DNA of 53,245 nt, taken from NCBI GenBank assembly GCA_030830065.1, contig JAURNR010000049.1, positions 1-53,245 of the forward strand. Direction: 5' to 3'. This stretch comes from Bacteroidota bacterium. GTDB lineage: Bacteria; Bacteroidota; Bacteroidia; NS11-12g; UBA955. A program made the position numbers and the translations under genes. Below, piece after piece: positions 26,846 through 36,374 of this stretch (the stretch's first letter is position 1; every line of letters begins with the position of its first letter). Below the pieces are notes generated by a model. That model saw only the letters and a list, made by a program, of their open reading frames with translations, was not told the origin of the DNA and did no database searches.

Positions 26846-27364
26846 ATGTCAGTTCAAGCAGCATTCAACCTTCAAAAGTGGATCGAAGAAAATAAACATT
26901 TGTTAAAACCACCTGTGGCAAATAAAAATTTATATCCAATAGGTGAAGATTTTATAGTAATGATTGTTGGTGGACCAAATTCGAGAAAAGATTATCACTA
27001 CAACGAGACCGAAGAGTTATTTTATCAGCTTGAAGGAAACATCACTGTAAAAATTCAAGAGGATGGAAAGCAAAGAGATATAAATTTAGGCCCTGGTGAT
27101 ATGTTCTTATTACCAGCAAAGGTTCCGCACTCACCAGGAAGAAGCGAAGGCAGTATAGGTTTAGTGATAGAAAGAGTGAGAGAGGGTAAAGGGTTTACAG
27201 ATGGACTTCAGTGGTATTGCGATAACTGTAACAATAAATTACATGAAGTTTATTTTGAGTTGAAAAACATTGAAACAGACTTTATTGAACATTTTAACGA
27301 CTACTACAATTCTGAAGACTTGAGAACCTGCAGTAGTTGTGGTCATGTAATGGAAAAACCTTAG
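26846..27364 (+). CDS. 3-hydroxyanthranilate 3,4-dioxygenase
   Basis: The start is reset from 26720 to ATG 26846 (MSVQAAFNLQKWIEENKHLLKPP), the usual family N-terminus; the track start overlaps the divergent gene. The 172-aa cupin has the Fe(II) ligands in DYHYNETEELFYQLEG (His, Glu) and VPHSPGR (His). A C-terminal rubredoxin-like iron site follows with two CxxC pairs (CDNC, CSSC), as in bacterial enzymes. It opens the ring of 3-hydroxyanthranilate on the kynurenine route from tryptophan to quinolinate and NAD. No other kynurenine-pathway gene is in the window. A methyltransferase gene follows after seven bases. Confidence 0.92.
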   Translation: MSVQAAFNLQKWIEENKHLLKPPVANKNLYPIGEDFIVMIVGGPNSRKDYHYNETEELFYQLEGNITVKIQEDGKQRDINLGPGDMFLLPAKVPHSPGRSEGSIGLVIERVREGKGFTDGLQWYCDNCNNKLHEVYFELKNIETDFIEHFNDYYNSEDLRTCSSCGHVMEKP

Positions 27365-27371
27365 GAAATTT

Positions 27372-28166
27372 ATGTATGAATTTCACGGCGACAAGCGTCG
27401 CTATTTTGACATGACCTATGAGGTAACGAAAAATCATATCGTACCCTACATAGAAGATGGTTTTCCAATCAAACAAGGCATGAATGTGTTAGAAATTGGT
27501 TGTGGTGAGGCCGGGGTTTTGAAAGCATTTTTAGAGCGTGGGTGTCAATGTACGGGAATTGAACTTGACGCTTCGCGGATTGAATATGCAAAAGAATTCT
27601 TGAAGGATGACGTAGATAAGGGTAACATTAACTTTTTAAGTAAAGACATTTATTTAGTTGACCCGATTGAAGAATTGGGTCGTACATACGATATCATCAT
27701 ATTAAAAGACGTAATTGAGCATATACACAACCAAGAAAAGTTTGTTCCGCAACTTCATAAGTTTTTAAATGAGGGTGGTGTAGTATTTTTTGCTTTTCCA
27801 CCTTGGATGATGCCTTATGGAGGTCACCAGCAAATACTTCCATCCAAAATAGCCAGCGTACTCCCCTATTATCACCTGTTGCCTGGGCCATTGTATCCTG
27901 GTTTAATGAAGCTTTTAGGTGTTAATAAACCCGGGATCGATTTTATGCTTGAAACGAAATCTACCGGAATAAGTATAGAACGATTTAATAGAATAATAAA
28001 GGCATCGAACTTTGAGCTAATAGACGAAAAGTTTTACTTATTTAATCCTATTTATGAGCACAAGTTTGGTATTAAACCGAGGACTCAAACTAAGATAATT
28101 AGTGGAATTCCATGGGTCAGAAATTTTCTCACCATGGGAGTATATTCTTTAGTAAAAGCGGTATAA
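27372..28166 (+). CDS. Class I SAM-dependent methyltransferase
   Basis: 264 aa with the SAM-binding motif I VLEIGCGEAGVLKAF near residue 40, the motif II acidic residue in CTGIELDASRIEYAK, and IIILKDVIEHIHNQEKF as the post-III region. This resembles the UbiE/small-molecule type rather than nucleic-acid enzymes. Substrate is unknown. It follows the 3-hydroxyanthranilate dioxygenase gene by seven bases and is probably co-transcribed, but I see no evidence that it acts in the kynurenine pathway. Confidence 0.85.
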   Translation: MYEFHGDKRRYFDMTYEVTKNHIVPYIEDGFPIKQGMNVLEIGCGEAGVLKAFLERGCQCTGIELDASRIEYAKEFLKDDVDKGNINFLSKDIYLVDPIEELGRTYDIIILKDVIEHIHNQEKFVPQLHKFLNEGGVVFFAFPPWMMPYGGHQQILPSKIASVLPYYHLLPGPLYPGLMKLLGVNKPGIDFMLETKSTGISIERFNRIIKASNFELIDEKFYLFNPIYEHKFGIKPRTQTKIISGIPWVRNFLTMGVYSLVKAV

Positions 28167-28234
28167 AATTTCCAAAAAAGCAACATTTGATGACCCTAAG
28201 TCGTTTACAATTATGAAAAACCCCTCCAAATGGG

Positions 28235-28242
28235 TAAATTTG
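28235..28242 (+). promoter_or_regulatory. -7 box TAAATTTG of the DUF6089-uppS-bamA operon
   Basis: Exact TAnnTTTG nine bases before ATG 28252 and 21 before ATG 28264. It lies downstream of the track start at 28213, so that start would not be transcribed from this promoter. Confidence 0.4.
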
Positions 28243-28251
28243 TGTTTTATC

Positions 28252-29190
28252 ATGTCACGTAATATGTTACGATTACTATCTTTATGCGCGATTGGTTTGC
28301 TCTTGTCGAATAATTCGGAGGCGCAATTCAACCGTAAAAAAGGTCGTCCGATTGAAGTAGGTATAACTGCTGGTGCTTCAAATTATATGGGTGATTTAAC
28401 CCCTTCAATTGCATTGAATGAAACTCGTCCGATGGGGGGAATCATTTGTAGGTTTAATTATTCTGACTTTTTAACTCTTCGCGGAAATGCGCTTTTTGGG
28501 CAAATTAGTGGTAGTGATAAGAACTACGCAGATATTGCTGACCGGTACAAACGTAATTTAAGTTTTAAAAGTAATATCCTTGAATTCAGTGGTACGGTAG
28601 AGTATAACTTGTCGGGCTTTACAGAGACACAGCGCTTTAATCCAGCGTCACCTTATCTGTTTGCTGGAGTCGGAGTATACAAGTTTAATCCAATGGCTTA
28701 TTTCGAATATATGCCTGATGTTCATGTGGCCTCCGAGTATGGAGATTTGTCTCAATTTGACGGTCAATGGATAGAATTGCAACGGTTGAGTACTGAGGGT
28801 CAGGAAACAACTAAATATAACGAAAGAAGAAGATATTCTTTAACCCAAATTTCTATACCCTTAGGGATAGGTTATAAGAAACAATTTTATGATGTTTGGG
28901 CTTGGGGAATTGAGTTTGGAGCAAGAAAAACTTTTACAGATTATTTGGATGATGTAAGTATGACTTATGTTGATCCACAAATTACTGGTGGGAGTAATAC
29001 TGGTTTATCTGCAGCGTTGGCGGATAGAACTCCTGAGTTGAGAGACCCTTCACTAACCAATGATTATGGTAGTGAGGAGCGGTTAGGTGCAGCTCGGGGA
29101 AATCAAACAACGAACGATTGGTACCTTTTTTTAAATTTTACATTGACCAGAAAAATTACGGGTGGAAAGGCAGCCTGTCCTCAATTCTAA
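28252..29190 (+). CDS. DUF6089 family outer-membrane beta-barrel-like protein (copy 1)
   Basis: The start is placed at ATG 28252 (MSRNMLRLLSLCAIGLLLSNNSEAQ, a signal peptide). ATG 28213 is in frame, but a promoter-like TAAATTTG lies between the two. The mature protein has the signature EVGITAGASNYMGDL and alternating strands (PYLFAGVGVYKFNPMAYF, WAWGIEFGARKTFTDYLDD) typical of DUF6089, small outer-membrane barrel or porin-like proteins of Bacteroidota found beside uppS and bamA. Function is unknown. It heads a four-gene envelope operon and overlaps the next DUF6089 gene by 29 bases. Confidence 0.8.
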   Translation: MSRNMLRLLSLCAIGLLLSNNSEAQFNRKKGRPIEVGITAGASNYMGDLTPSIALNETRPMGGIICRFNYSDFLTLRGNALFGQISGSDKNYADIADRYKRNLSFKSNILEFSGTVEYNLSGFTETQRFNPASPYLFAGVGVYKFNPMAYFEYMPDVHVASEYGDLSQFDGQWIELQRLSTEGQETTKYNERRRYSLTQISIPLGIGYKKQFYDVWAWGIEFGARKTFTDYLDDVSMTYVDPQITGGSNTGLSAALADRTPELRDPSLTNDYGSEERLGAARGNQTTNDWYLFLNFTLTRKITGGKAACPQF

Positions 29191-30016
29191 GGCAAATAGA
29201 AGAAAACTCAATTATTTAGTAGTGCTTGGTCTAACAATGACCCTGCACCTTTCTGTGTTGGCTCAAGGTTACTTCTCCGGAAGAAAGGAATATGGAGTTG
29301 TTTTTGGGGTAAGTAATTACTACGGAGACTTATCCAAGGGGCAAAATATAAAATACTTCAGACCTTCATTTGGCGTTTATCAGCGTTATAATATGAGCGA
29401 TTATTTCGCGTGGAGAAATCAGATTTCGTATCTCTCAGTGGCAGGAACAACAGATGGCAATCCCAATTATCAAATCCAAAATCTAAACTTTCAAACGGAT
29501 ATTTATGAGATTTCCAGTCTTCTGACATTTGACTTTCACGCCTTTGGAACCAATATTACCAGTGGTTCTCAAACCCCATATGCTATGATAGGATTAGCGG
29601 GGTATCACTTTAATCCATATCGCTTGGATGCTTCAGAAATTAGCTTAAGATCTGCTAATACAGAGTACAGAAAGAAAGTCTATAGTAGAGTTCGTGTAGG
29701 AGTACCCTTCGGACTAGGTTATAAATTTAGAAGTTCTCATAAAAAATATAAAGGTGCTTGGGTTTTTGGTATCGAGGCAATGTGGAGGAAAACGTATATG
29801 GATCATTTGGATGATGTATCTGGTGTTTATCCGAGTTATAAAGAGTTAAGCGAGAATATTTCTGCTGCTGCTGCCCAGTATAGTCAAGCACAAACATTAA
29901 ACGGCGGTGATCCATTTCCTAAAGGAATTTTTCGTGGAGATGCGTCCCTCGATGATTGGTACTATTTCTACGGATTTAATTTGTCGTATCGTTTTACACC
30001 TTTAACTTGCAGGTAA
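29162..30016 (+). CDS. DUF6089 family outer-membrane beta-barrel-like protein (copy 2)
   Basis: A tandem paralogue of the preceding gene: YGVVFGVSNYYGDLSKG aligns with GITAGASNYMGDL, PYAMIGLAGYHFNPYR with PYLFAGVGVYKFNP, and AMWRKTYMDHLDDVSGVY with GARKTFTDYLDDVSMTY. The track start is GTG 29162, inside the upstream gene. No ATG precedes the signal-peptide-like YLVVLGLTMTLHLSVLAQ, so the GTG is accepted with caution and translational coupling is likely. uppS follows after four bases. Confidence 0.78.
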   Translation: MERQPVLNSKANRRKLNYLVVLGLTMTLHLSVLAQGYFSGRKEYGVVFGVSNYYGDLSKGQNIKYFRPSFGVYQRYNMSDYFAWRNQISYLSVAGTTDGNPNYQIQNLNFQTDIYEISSLLTFDFHAFGTNITSGSQTPYAMIGLAGYHFNPYRLDASEISLRSANTEYRKKVYSRVRVGVPFGLGYKFRSSHKKYKGAWVFGIEAMWRKTYMDHLDDVSGVYPSYKELSENISAAAAQYSQAQTLNGGDPFPKGIFRGDASLDDWYYFYGFNLSYRFTPLTCR

Positions 30017-30020
30017 TTTC

Positions 30021-30779
30021 ATGTCAGCAGAAGTACAGCCCAAATATCTTGAGATAATTCCAGACAGAATTCCTAACCATGTTGCCATTATCATGGATGG
30101 AAATGGAAGATGGGCTAAGCAACAAGGACACATGAGAATTTTTGGGCATAAACACGGTGTTAATGCTGTAAGAAATTCTTTAGAATTTGCTGCTGAAGTG
30201 GGAATTAAATATTTAACGCTCTATGCCTTCTCAACAGAGAATTGGAATCGTCCACAAAGAGAGATTAATGCGTTGATGGAACTTTTAGTGGATACCATTC
30301 AAAAAGAGCTTCCTGCTCTCATGAAGAATAATATTCGCTTAAAGACTATCGGTAATATAGGAATGCTTCCTACTAAATGTCAGAATCAGCTTAAAGAAAC
30401 AGAAGAGGCAACCAAAGGGAATGATAGAACTACATTAATTTTAGCGTTGAGTTATAGTGGTCGTTGGGATATTATTGAGGCGGTAAAAAAAATAGCAGAA
30501 CAAGCAAAATCTGGAGCAATTGAACCTACTGAGATAAATGAAAACACATTGAATAATGCCTTGAATACAGCACAATATCCCAATCCGGATCTTCTAATAA
30601 GAACTAGTGGTGAAATGAGAATTTCAAACTTTTTATTGTGGGAAATTGCGTATTCAGAGATACATTTTACCGATGTGCTTTGGCCTGATTTTAGGAAAGA
30701 GCATTTTCTTCAAGCATTAATTGACTACCAAAGCAGAGAAAGGCGTTTTGGTAAAACTTCAGAACAATTAGCAAACTAG
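30021..30779 (+). CDS. uppS: Isoprenyl transferase (undecaprenyl diphosphate synthase)
   Basis: A cis-prenyltransferase that makes the C55 lipid carrier for peptidoglycan and O-antigen. IIMDGNGRWAKQQGHMRIFGHKHG contains the catalytic Asp and the diphosphate-binding Arg residues. YAFSTENWNRP and the C-terminal LLIRTSGEMRISNFLLWEIAYSE are further signatures. 252 aa is standard. Its TAG shares a base with the GTG start of bamA. Confidence 0.96.
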   Translation: MSAEVQPKYLEIIPDRIPNHVAIIMDGNGRWAKQQGHMRIFGHKHGVNAVRNSLEFAAEVGIKYLTLYAFSTENWNRPQREINALMELLVDTIQKELPALMKNNIRLKTIGNIGMLPTKCQNQLKETEEATKGNDRTTLILALSYSGRWDIIEAVKKIAEQAKSGAIEPTEINENTLNNALNTAQYPNPDLLIRTSGEMRISNFLLWEIAYSEIHFTDVLWPDFRKEHFLQALIDYQSRERRFGKTSEQLAN

Positions 30780-33430
30780 TGAAAAGAATGAGATATTGGT
30801 TCATATTGATCCTTTTGTGTATTGGAGCACCTTTGTCAGGACAAGATACGATTCCGACAGAAAATGGCACTAAAGAAGTAGTGATCCTCAAAAAAGGTGA
30901 TGCGGTCAAAACAAATGCTGTATTTAAATCAGGCGACAGTACTTATGATAATGCCCCTCTCGTAAATTATAACTTTGTTGAGCCCCGTTCATATGTAATC
31001 AAAGACATTGATGTTAAGGAAATTAATGGTAAGGCGGTTCAAAAAGCGTTAGTAGTTTTATATTCAGGCTTGTCGATTGGTCAAACAATTAAAGTTCCTG
31101 GCCAGGAAATACCAAAGGCAATTGAGAACATCTGGAAACGAAATTATTTTTCAGATATACAGGTGTATTTCCTCCCGACGAGTAACGAAGGTGAAATTGT
31201 TGTACAATTTTTAGTTACTGAACAACCTAAATTAAATGGTTACAGATTTTTAAATGTTTCTAATTCTCAGGCAAAATCCCTTAAAGAGGAATGTGATCTA
31301 AGACGAGGAATGTATATCACACCTAACTTAATTAATAGAACTATTCAAAAGATTGAAGCCTTCTATTTAGACAAAGGACATTTTAATATTCAGGTTTCAG
31401 TAAAAAGACCTACTGCAAAGAATAAAGATGGATCACCAATGGTTGGTTTTGAAAACTTCGACTTTGTTATCAATAAGGGTCCGAAAGTTAGAGTTTATGA
31501 CTTCGTTTTCAATGGTAACAAAGAGGTTGAAGATAAAGCGCTGAGAAAGGCGATTTCAACAATAAAGAGACGCAGGTTAAAGTGGAATATTTTTTCAAGT
31601 TCAAAATACACGGAGGATAAGTTCAAAGAAGGAAAAGCAGAGCTAATAACGTATTACCAAAAGCTAGGTTACAGAGATGCGCGTGTTGTTTCAGATAGCA
31701 TCTCCATGTTTAATGATAAGAGGATATTAGTACATCTAAATCTTGTAGAAGGAAACAAATATCGTTTTAGATCAATAAAATGGAAGGGGAACGAGAAATA
31801 TAGAACATCTTTTCTAGATACTCTTTTGGGTATTCATAAAGGTGATGTGTTTAATCAGTCACTATTGGACGAAAGATTGTTTTCCAATCCTGGTGGATTT
31901 GATATTCAAACATTGTATATGGATGCGGGTTATTTGTTTTTTAATATGATGCCTGTTGAAGTGGGGGTGTTCAATGATAGTATCGATTTGGAAATCAGAA
32001 TAAACGAAGGTCCTCAAGCTGTTATTGGTCGTGTTTCATGGTCTGGCAACACGAAAACATCTGACCGTGTAATTCTAAGAGAGGTTAGAACAAAACCTGG
32101 AAATAAGTTTTCGCGTTCAGATATACAACGAACGATGAGAGATTTGGCAGCCATAGGGTTGTTTGATCCAGAGCAATTAAACGTTAACCCTAAGCCTAAC
32201 CCAGCGGATGGAACAGTTGATATTGAATACAAATTGGTTGAAAAGCCCTCAGACCAGATTGAATTATCAGGAGGTTGGGGTGGTAATGGATTTAGTACAA
32301 CACCTACCTTAATTGGAACTGCGGGTATAGTACTGAATAACTTCAGTTCAAGAAAGTTGTTTAATACTAGACTATGGAACCCAATACCATCTGGGGATGG
32401 TCAAAAATTATCTTTAAGGGCACAGAGTAATGGAACCAACTATCAAGGATATACTTTTTCATTTACTGAGCCTTGGTTGGGAGGATATAAACCAACTTCT
32501 TTCTCAGTAAGCATATTTCACACTGTCAATAGTTTTGACTTTAGACAAAAGGATGATCCATTGCGTCAAGTATTCTATAATACAGGAATCAATCTTAGTG
32601 TAGGAAAAAGACTTAAATGGCCAGATGACTTTTTTAGTATTCAATATTCTCTAAGCTTCCAACAATATAGAATGCAAAATATGGATGGTGGTTTTTACGG
32701 ATTTCCTACAGGTTTCCAGGGCATATCTTACAACCCATCAGCTCAGATTGTACTAACTAGAACTTCTATTAGTGATCCAATATATCCAACTTCTGGAAGT
32801 AAGTTTACCACTTCTATTCAGGCTACTCCACCGTTAAGTTTGATGAACAATAAAGATTATACGAGTATGGAGTTAACCGAGCGATATAAGTGGGCGGAAT
32901 TTTATAAATTCAAGCTTGATGCTGAATGGTATACTCCAATTTACAAAAAACTTGTATTAACAGCCAAGACTCGATTTGGCTTCTTAGGATACTACAACAA
33001 AGATATTGGTCCAACATTCTTCGAACGATTCCAAGTCGGGGGAGCGGGTATATTTGGATTTAATATTGCTGCAACTGAAATTATTTCTCAACGAGGATAT
33101 GACAACTATACTATATCTCAAACCGCAATGGGAAGTTCTGCTGGTGCGCCCATTTTTAATAAGTTTACTGTAGAATTACGCCAGGCAATTACTACAGGAC
33201 AAACTGCAACTGTATATGGTTTAGCTTTCTTAGAGGCAGGTGATGCTTGGTCGGATATTTCTAAATACAATCCTTTTCAATTAAAGCGTGCCGCTGGAGT
33301 CGGAGTTAGATTATTTATGCCAATGTTTGGACTAATTGGTTTAGACTATGCTTGGGGATTTGATTATCGTGATGTTCCCAGAAGTGGTGATATGGGTCAA
33401 GTACACTTCTTTATTGGACAACAATTCTAG
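30779..33430 (+). CDS. bamA: Outer-membrane protein assembly factor BamA
   Basis: 883 aa. The start is either GTG 30779, overlapping the uppS stop by one base, or ATG 30788 (MRYWFILILLCIGAPLSGQ, signal peptide). Successive POTRA domains are visible (VYDFVFNGNKEVEDKALRKAI, RFRSIKWKGNEKYRTSFLDTLLG, IGRVSWSGNTKTSDRVILREV followed by RTKPGNKFSRSDI). They are followed by the Omp85 barrel with TSGSKFTTSIQATPP and FQVGGAGIFGF, ending VHFFIGQQF. BamA inserts beta-barrel proteins in the outer membrane. The operon with uppS and DUF6089 proteins is conserved in Bacteroidota. The 3' end overlaps the EamA gene by four bases. Confidence 0.95.
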   Translation: MKRMRYWFILILLCIGAPLSGQDTIPTENGTKEVVILKKGDAVKTNAVFKSGDSTYDNAPLVNYNFVEPRSYVIKDIDVKEINGKAVQKALVVLYSGLSIGQTIKVPGQEIPKAIENIWKRNYFSDIQVYFLPTSNEGEIVVQFLVTEQPKLNGYRFLNVSNSQAKSLKEECDLRRGMYITPNLINRTIQKIEAFYLDKGHFNIQVSVKRPTAKNKDGSPMVGFENFDFVINKGPKVRVYDFVFNGNKEVEDKALRKAISTIKRRRLKWNIFSSSKYTEDKFKEGKAELITYYQKLGYRDARVVSDSISMFNDKRILVHLNLVEGNKYRFRSIKWKGNEKYRTSFLDTLLGIHKGDVFNQSLLDERLFSNPGGFDIQTLYMDAGYLFFNMMPVEVGVFNDSIDLEIRINEGPQAVIGRVSWSGNTKTSDRVILREVRTKPGNKFSRSDIQRTMRDLAAIGLFDPEQLNVNPKPNPADGTVDIEYKLVEKPSDQIELSGGWGGNGFSTTPTLIGTAGIVLNNFSSRKLFNTRLWNPIPSGDGQKLSLRAQSNGTNYQGYTFSFTEPWLGGYKPTSFSVSIFHTVNSFDFRQKDDPLRQVFYNTGINLSVGKRLKWPDDFFSIQYSLSFQQYRMQNMDGGFYGFPTGFQGISYNPSAQIVLTRTSISDPIYPTSGSKFTTSIQATPPLSLMNNKDYTSMELTERYKWAEFYKFKLDAEWYTPIYKKLVLTAKTRFGFLGYYNKDIGPTFFERFQVGGAGIFGFNIAATEIISQRGYDNYTISQTAMGSSAGAPIFNKFTVELRQAITTGQTATVYGLAFLEAGDAWSDISKYNPFQLKRAAGVGVRLFMPMFGLIGLDYAWGFDYRDVPRSGDMGQVHFFIGQQF

Positions 33431-34380
33431 GATTTTCTACCAATAATAAGGTATACTGCAAATAATAAGAAAGACAATCCAACAAATATATTCCAAGAAA
33501 CGGTTTCATTATCAATAATGCCTAATAATACTGCGGTTATTGGGATAATAAACGTCGTAGTAGATGCAGTGAGGGGAGGTACAAACTTTATTACGTAGTT
33601 AAACAGTATCATGCTTACGGCGCTCCCCAATACACCAAGTAAAATTATAAATAGAAGTGCATGATTAGCAGATTGAATGATCTCACCATTCTGCCCGTAA
33701 TCCCAAAATCCGCCTGGATGAGAATTCCACAACTCACCGATATTTCCAAAAGCTAATATTATGCCATAAATAATACCGATAGTTACAAATGGATAAGCAG
33801 TTTTAACCATATTGGGTAGGTGTGATAAACGATGCTTTATGATATTAATGTTTAACCCATAAAGTGCCGCTGCGATCAACGGAAACAAAGCACCTAATCC
33901 ATCAATAGGTTCTGCGTAAGAAAGCAATGAAGGACCGAATAAGAAAACTGCTCCAATTAATCCGAGTAACACACCAATGATTCCATTTTTGTTCCATTTT
34001 TCTTTGTAGATATAAATCGCAAAAAGAAGAGTAAACATTGGAGTGAAGGCATTAAGTATTCCAGATAGTCCGGAAGGAATTCTTGACCCAGCAAAAGCAA
34101 ATAAAAATGCTGGTATTGCACTTCCTACAATTCCAGAAACAGATAACCACAAATAATCCGCTTTTTCAATATGTAGTTTGCCAGTTTCCCCATTTGTTTT
34201 TTGGATGAAGCTGTATTTAACTACCCAAGGTAATAATATAATAGCAGCCAATATTAAACGTATTGCTGCCACTTGAGTGGGGCTGAATACAACCAGACCT
34301 CTTTTCATTAACAAGAAAGAGCTACCCCAAATTATTCCTAAAAAAACAATGATGAGGGTTGATAGGCCTTTATATTTCAC
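33427..34380 (-). CDS. EamA/DMT family transporter
   Basis: The start is reset from 34548 to GTG 34380, giving MKYKGLSTLIIVFLGIIWGSSFLLMKRG, the usual DMT N-terminus. The longer form would overlap the divergent peptidase gene, and a near-consensus GACTTTTG box ends four bases before the GTG. About ten transmembrane helices form two EamA repeats (FSPTQVAAIRLILAAIILLPW; LPNMVKTAYPFVTIGIIYG and after). Substrate is unknown; family members export amino acids or other metabolites. Confidence 0.85.
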   Translation of the reverse strand: MKYKGLSTLIIVFLGIIWGSSFLLMKRGLVVFSPTQVAAIRLILAAIILLPWVVKYSFIQKTNGETGKLHIEKADYLWLSVSGIVGSAIPAFLFAFAGSRIPSGLSGILNAFTPMFTLLFAIYIYKEKWNKNGIIGVLLGLIGAVFLFGPSLLSYAEPIDGLGALFPLIAAALYGLNINIIKHRLSHLPNMVKTAYPFVTIGIIYGIILAFGNIGELWNSHPGGFWDYGQNGEIIQSANHALLFIILLGVLGSAVSMILFNYVIKFVPPLTASTTTFIIPITAVLLGIIDNETVSWNIFVGLSFLLFAVYLIIGRKS

Positions 34381-34445
34381 ACCGCAAAAGTCGTTGAAAT
34401 CTTTGAATATAAATTTATGTCTAAGAAAATCACGAAATTTGCTGT

Positions 34446-36374
34446 ATGCGAATAGTTGGGTTACTTCTTTTAACCATAAGCTTGCAATCATCTGCTCAAA
34501 TTGACAACGAATACAGTTGTGCTCATAAAAGTCAATTTGAAAGAACATTGCATGTCGGAAAAAGAGCGGGTGAAGCAGATTTTTATGGTTACAATATCTT
34601 ATATCATAAGTGTTTCTTTGAGGTTAACCCCAATAGAGGTTCTGATTTAAAAGGAAGGGTATTGTTTCATGTTAATGTTGAAGGTGACTATGATTCTCTA
34701 ATCTTTGATTTGAAAAATGAACTTACTATTGATTCAGTTTTGCACCTAGGTAAAAAGACAAGATTTGATCACAATATTGATAAAGTTAAAGTATTTAAGA
34801 ATGACGGCACACAGTGGTTAGAAAATTCTATAGACAGTTTTGAAGTTTATTATCATGGTAACCCTGCATCAATAATTGGTGGTTTTGGATCCTATGTATA
34901 CGACAATCATGCTACTGGTCCGGTTATACATACCCTTTCAGAACCATACGGTGCACCATTTTGGTGGCCTTGTAAACAAACCTTGTACGACAAAATTGAT
35001 TCCATAGATATTTTTGTTTACACCGACAGTAGTTTCAAGTCCGGCTCAAATGGTTTACTTGTTAATACGAGCTATGTTGATTCAGGATATCACTTGATAC
35101 ATTGGAAGCATAGATATCCAATAACTACTTACCTAGTGGCAATAGCCGTAACAAATTATTCGGAGTTTACAGATTATGCTCACTTTCATAATCGTAATGA
35201 TTCAATGCCAGTTGTTAATTACGTATTCCCTCAATTTTTAGAATCTGCAAAAGAACAAGCAAAGGTTACGATTCCCATGTTGCGTTTGTTCGATAGTTTA
35301 TTTATTGAGTATCCTTTTATGAAAGAGAAATATGGTCACTCTCAATTCACATGGGGTGGTGGAATGGAGCACCAAACAATGAGTTTTATGGTGAATTTTT
35401 CTTTTGATCTTATTGCCCATGAATTGGCTCACCAATGGTTTGGAAATGTTATTACATGTGCTTCATGGAACGACCTCTGGTTGAATGAAGGATTTGCTAC
35501 ATATTTAACAGCACTTACACACGAATATTTAATATCCTCTGAGGATTTTAAAAACCAAATGCGAGGTATGCGCGGTTCGATTACTTCAGATCCTAATGGA
35601 GCAGTTTACCCATCGGACACCTCACGTGTAAACGTATTGTTTAATGGGAGGTTGCGCTACCAAAAAGGCGCATGGCTTTTACACATGTTGAGACACAAAA
35701 TTGGAGATTCGCTATTTTACGAAGGCAACAGACGATATCTAAATACACTAAAGGTAAAAGGGTTTGCCACAACCCAAGATTATAAAAATATAATGCAGCA
35801 GGTATCCGGACAGGATTTAGAATTATTTTTTTATCAGTGGTTTTATGGGGAAGGTCATCCAAATTTAAAAATCAATTGGCGTCAACGAGCAAACCAGGTG
35901 AAAGTTGAGATTTCACAAACTCCATCTAACGTAAACGTGCCATTTTGGAGAATTCCCGTACCAATTTTATTCGCCAATGGAAGTGACAGTCAATTGATTA
36001 TTTTTTATCCGGATTCGTTGAATAAAGTTTACAATATTGAGCTTCCATTCTCGGCAGACACTGCTATTTGGGATCCTGAGGTTAGTGTACTTGCGAAAAC
36101 ATCTATAGGTGGTGTGAATTTAGATAAAATTCAAGAGGATGAAATCGTAGTATTTCCTAATCCTGGTCAAGGTGAATTTAAACTAGTTTCGCGAAATCCA
36201 AATATTAATCAAGTAGAAGTTTATAACTCACTTGGACAATTAGTCCTTAATGAGGATTTTTATGGAGTACAGAACTGTGACATAAGTTCCAAAAGCCTTA
36301 GTGATGGGGTGTTTTACATTCGCATATACACTGACAATTTTGTATATTTGAAGATATGGTCGTGCGTAAAATAA
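34446..36374 (+). CDS. T9SS-sorted M1 family metallopeptidase
   Basis: 642 aa with signal peptide MRIVGLLLLTISLQSSAQ. The M1 core has WGGGMEHQTMSFM (exopeptidase GxMEN-like motif), zinc ligands HELAHQW (His ~328 and ~332) and LWLNEGFATYL (third ligand Glu). The last ~75 residues (VVFPNPGQGEFKLVSRN, VEVYNSLGQLVLNE, LSDGVFYIRIYTD) are a type A T9SS sorting domain, so the enzyme is probably a surface or secreted aminopeptidase. It differs from the barrel-fused M1 protein at 10.4-13.6 kb in how it is placed outside. Its 3' end overlaps the MbnP-like gene, whose promoter it contains. Confidence 0.92.
   Translation: MRIVGLLLLTISLQSSAQIDNEYSCAHKSQFERTLHVGKRAGEADFYGYNILYHKCFFEVNPNRGSDLKGRVLFHVNVEGDYDSLIFDLKNELTIDSVLHLGKKTRFDHNIDKVKVFKNDGTQWLENSIDSFEVYYHGNPASIIGGFGSYVYDNHATGPVIHTLSEPYGAPFWWPCKQTLYDKIDSIDIFVYTDSSFKSGSNGLLVNTSYVDSGYHLIHWKHRYPITTYLVAIAVTNYSEFTDYAHFHNRNDSMPVVNYVFPQFLESAKEQAKVTIPMLRLFDSLFIEYPFMKEKYGHSQFTWGGGMEHQTMSFMVNFSFDLIAHELAHQWFGNVITCASWNDLWLNEGFATYLTALTHEYLISSEDFKNQMRGMRGSITSDPNGAVYPSDTSRVNVLFNGRLRYQKGAWLLHMLRHKIGDSLFYEGNRRYLNTLKVKGFATTQDYKNIMQQVSGQDLELFFYQWFYGEGHPNLKINWRQRANQVKVEISQTPSNVNVPFWRIPVPILFANGSDSQLIIFYPDSLNKVYNIELPFSADTAIWDPEVSVLAKTSIGGVNLDKIQEDEIVVFPNPGQGEFKLVSRNPNINQVEVYNSLGQLVLNEDFYGVQNCDISSKSLSDGVFYIRIYTDNFVYLKIWSCVK
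36343..36350 (+). promoter_or_regulatory. -7 box TATATTTG of the MbnP/MbnH-like pair, inside the upstream gene
   Basis: Exact TAnnTTTG five bases before the ATG at 36356, within the last codons of the T9SS peptidase gene on the same strand. It suggests the MbnP/MbnH pair has its own leaderless transcript. Confidence 0.45.

Noticed and set aside
34381-34548. N-terminal extension of the EamA ORF
   Set aside because: It overlaps the start of the T9SS peptidase gene and lacks the family pattern; the GTG at 34380 gives a standard DMT N-terminus.
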